NCBI GenBank assembly: GCA_049516155.1
Contig: JBEKTJ010000002.1
Coordinates: forward strand, 62,001-126,000
Direction of reading: 5' to 3'
Length of the DNA: 64,000 nt
DNA from: Bog-159 sp049516155
GTDB lineage: Bacteria; Acidobacteriota; Terriglobia; Bryobacterales; Bryobacteraceae
Below the pieces are notes generated by a model. That model searched no databases, was not told the DNA's origin, and saw nothing but the letters and a program-made list of their open reading frames with translations. Of the stretch, positions 62,040 to 64,000 are shown piece after piece; position 1 is the first letter of the stretch; every line of letters starts with the position of its first letter. A program made the translations under genes and the position numbers.

Positions 62040-63050
62040 TCAAACGGGAAGTTCAGCGGCCAAAGGAAACCCGTGCAGATCGCGTCCTAAATCTCCATCG
62101 TATTTCTTAGTTGTCTTGAACAATTCCAGGTGGCCGTCCGCGGCGTCGATGCGGCACGCATCGCGCAAAACCTGCATCGCGGCGGCGTCCAGCGGTTGAA
62201 AATTGCGCGCCACCTCCAGATTCTGCTGCAGCACCTCAATCGAATCGATGCCGCTAATGGTCACCGCGACGGGCAGACTCATGGCGTAGCGTAGTCCCAT
62301 GGTCACCATCACTGCGCCCTCCCGCACCAGCTCGCCGCTGCCTCCCAGGCTCTTCATACCCAAGGCGGCGATGCCCCGCCGGTTCACCTCGGGCAACACA
62401 TTCGCTTCGAAGCTGCGGAAAGTCGCGTCCAGGCAATTAAGCGGCATTTGCACGGTGTCGAACGGGAAGTTGTGGGATAGCATCTTCAGATGAATGGACG
62501 GGTCTTTGTGTCCAGTGAACCCGACAAAGCGCACCTTGCCCTGTTGCTTAGCCTGCATCAGAGCCTCCGCCGCGCCATTGGGAGCGAAGATCATGTCCGG
62601 ATCGTTTTCGTAGATCACTTCGTGTATCTGCCACACATCGAGATGATCGGTCTGCAGACGCGTGAGCGATTCTTCCAACTGGCGCATAGCCAGATTCTTG
62701 TCGCGTCCATGCGTGCAGACTTTGGTCATCAACACGGCGCGGTCCCGCTTGCCCTTAAGCGCGCGCCCCAGCCGTTCCTCGCTTAACCCCTTGTGATATT
62801 CCCAGGCATTGTCGAAGAAGTTCACCCCGGCATCCAAGGCTTCGTTTACAATCTGATCGGCTTCCGCATCGCTGCCGGCTGAGCCGAGGTGGTACCCGCC
62901 AATTCCCAATGCCGAAACTTGCAGACCGGTCTTGCCCAGCGGTCGCTTCGGCACTTCCGCGCCGGATTGACCTTGAGCTGCGAAACCCGCGGCTCCCAAC
63001 ATAAACGCCTCCACGAACGTTCGTCTGGATACATCGATTGTAGACGCCAT
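62040..63050 (-). CDS. Tat-exported aldo/keto reductase
   Basis: 336 residues. A twin-arginine signal (IDVSRRTFVEAFMLGAAGFA) precedes an aldo/keto reductase barrel: VNFFDNAWEYHKGLSEERLG (Asp/Tyr), AVLMTKVCTHGRDKN (Lys) and LDVWQIHEVIYEN (His). FVGFTGHKDPSIHLKML follows. Cofactor-loaded enzymes often use Tat export. It is closely related to, and lies 2 bases downstream of, a second reductase, and the two probably arose by tandem duplication. Confidence 0.9.
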   Translation of the reverse strand: MASTIDVSRRTFVEAFMLGAAGFAAQGQSGAEVPKRPLGKTGLQVSALGIGGYHLGSAGSDAEADQIVNEALDAGVNFFDNAWEYHKGLSEERLGRALKGKRDRAVLMTKVCTHGRDKNLAMRQLEESLTRLQTDHLDVWQIHEVIYENDPDMIFAPNGAAEALMQAKQQGKVRFVGFTGHKDPSIHLKMLSHNFPFDTVQMPLNCLDATFRSFEANVLPEVNRRGIAALGMKSLGGSGELVREGAVMVTMGLRYAMSLPVAVTISGIDSIEVLQQNLEVARNFQPLDAAAMQVLRDACRIDAADGHLELFKTTKKYDGDLGRDLHGFPLAAELPV

Positions 63051-63052
63051 AA

Positions 63053-64000
63053 CTAGCTCACCGCGGGATACGGATGCCCGCTGTTGTCTGTCATCTTCAG
63101 CATCTCTTTCACCTCAACCTGCTGCATGTCGAGCGGAAATCGATGTGCCAGCCGCGCCTCCGGGTTGTCGAACTTGAGCGAGAGTTTGTATAGCTCGAAC
63201 CGGCCATCCGCCGCATACTGCCTGCACCGCGCGCGCAACGCCTGCATCGCCGCCGGCTGCATCGGCTGAAAACCTTGCGCTACTTTTAGCGCCTGCTGCA
63301 AGGCTTCCGGCTTATCGATGCCGGTGATCGTGGTAGTCACCGGCAGGCTCATCGCGTATCTCAGCGCTTCTTCGCCCGTGAGTACGCCCTTCTGTACCGG
63401 ATCGCCGTGGCCGCAAATGGGCTTCATTCCGAGCGCGGCGATTCCCCGGCGGTTCAACTCGGGCAGCACCTGTTGCTCGAAGCTGTGGAACTGCGAGTCG
63501 AAAGGGTTCAATGGCATCTGTACTGAGTCGAACGGAAAGCCGGTGGCTAGCATCTTCAGGTGAATGGATGGATCCTTATGTCCGGTGAAGCCCACAAAGC
63601 GTACCTTGCCCGCCTTCTTGGCCTCCTCCAGCGCTTCGGCCGCGCCGTTTTTCCGGATAAATAAATCGGGATCGTTTTCGAAGCCCACCCCGTGAATCTG
63701 CCAAAGGTCCAGCCGATCGGTCCGCAGCCGCCGCAACGATTCATCCAGCATGCGCAGCGCCAGCGCCTTGTCTCGCCCATGCGTACAGACCTTGGTCATC
63801 AGAAAGACGCGATCGCGCACTCCCTTCAAACCGGCGCCCATCCAGTCTTCGGTCTTGCCGCGGTGATATTCCCAACAATTGTCGAAGAAGGTAATCCCGC
63901 CATCCACGGCTTCCCTTACCAGGCGTACCGCGGTGCGTTCGTCGGGGGCATCGCCCAGGTGGTGTCCGCCAAACCCGAGCGCCGAGATCCTGGCGTCGTG
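63053..64000 (-). CDS. Aldo/keto reductase (5' part outside window)
   Basis: At least 315 residues; the start lies beyond the right edge. The visible part begins in the barrel (ARISALGFGGHHLGDAPDER). It then has ITFFDNCWEYHRGKTEDWMG (Asp/Tyr), VFLMTKVCTHGRDKA (Lys), LDLWQIHGVGFEN (His) and FVGFTGHKDPSIHLKML. It shares long identical motifs with the next gene, a tandem paralogue. Whether it has a Tat signal cannot be seen. Confidence 0.9.
   Translation of the reverse strand, partial: HDARISALGFGGHHLGDAPDERTAVRLVREAVDGGITFFDNCWEYHRGKTEDWMGAGLKGVRDRVFLMTKVCTHGRDKALALRMLDESLRRLRTDRLDLWQIHGVGFENDPDLFIRKNGAAEALEEAKKAGKVRFVGFTGHKDPSIHLKMLATGFPFDSVQMPLNPFDSQFHSFEQQVLPELNRRGIAALGMKPICGHGDPVQKGVLTGEEALRYAMSLPVTTTITGIDKPEALQQALKVAQGFQPMQPAAMQALRARCRQYAADGRFELYKLSLKFDNPEARLAHRFPLDMQQVEVKEMLKMTDNSGHPYPAVS

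Overview
This GC-rich 64 kb window is most consistent with a member of the Acidobacteriota, probably of the Bryobacterales/Solibacter type. That placement is an inference from gene content: several very large MacB-like 'ADOP' permeases next to PadR regulators, a secreted protein with the acidobacterial NFSGEWKMNPAKS-type start, a GloVer tandem-repeat protein and carboxypeptidase-regulatory-like remnants. No rRNA, tRNA, CRISPR array or intact insertion sequence was seen.

Region 1 (1-18.0 kb) is a flagellar locus split around a divergent start near 3.6-3.8 kb. Leftwards run flgF, flgG, flgA, flgH and flgI (rod and P/L rings). Rightwards run fliK, flgD, flgE, fliN, fliO, fliP, fliQ, fliR, flhB, flhA, flhF, fliA, a second SpoA (FliN/FliY-like) protein, a DUF2802-like membrane protein, a sigma-54 activator with a degenerate receiver, and a pentapeptide-repeat protein. 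Many junctions overlap by 4 bases, which suggests long translationally coupled operons. The most unusual point is flhB: it shares a frame with fliR across one TGA and appears to start at CTG.

Region 2 (18.0-29.1 kb) is mixed accessory DNA: a Spy/CpxP-like protein, broken DoxX, ECF-sigma and YoeB-toxin genes, a TetR/SDR pair, an operon of two acyl-CoA dehydrogenases plus an SDR, a Tat-signal gene with an in-frame stop, an aldo/keto reductase, a metallo-beta-lactamase-fold hydrolase and a membrane protein.

Region 3 (29.1-42 kb) is dominated by ADOP permeases: three intact, one with two frameshifts, and one terminal scrap. Two PadR genes lie among them, one behind a clear palindromic operator. 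There is also a frameshifted M20 amidohydrolase and a REP-like palindrome pair.

Region 4 (42-50.2 kb) holds rnhA, a tRNA-dihydrouridine synthase, two envelope-facing proteins (one glycine-zipper, one membrane J-domain), a small secreted protein, decayed DUF433 and carboxypeptidase-regulatory genes, and a FadB/FadJ-type fusion enzyme.

Region 5 (50.2-64 kb) holds a GloVer-repeat protein, an orphan Cas6-family gene overlapping an M48 protease, and an ECF sigma/putative anti-sigma pair. It continues with a run of envelope-maintenance genes (YbjN-like, PspA, DUF4178, a membrane protein, an Lmo0937-like miniprotein, an L,D-transpeptidase, an M23 peptidase), an LPETG-tailed surface protein with a small secreted leader ORF, a bidirectional terminator, and two tandem aldo/keto reductases.

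About nine genes between 19 and 48 kb are broken or remnants, against none in the flagellar and envelope blocks. The window therefore reads as a stable core interrupted by a decaying accessory zone.
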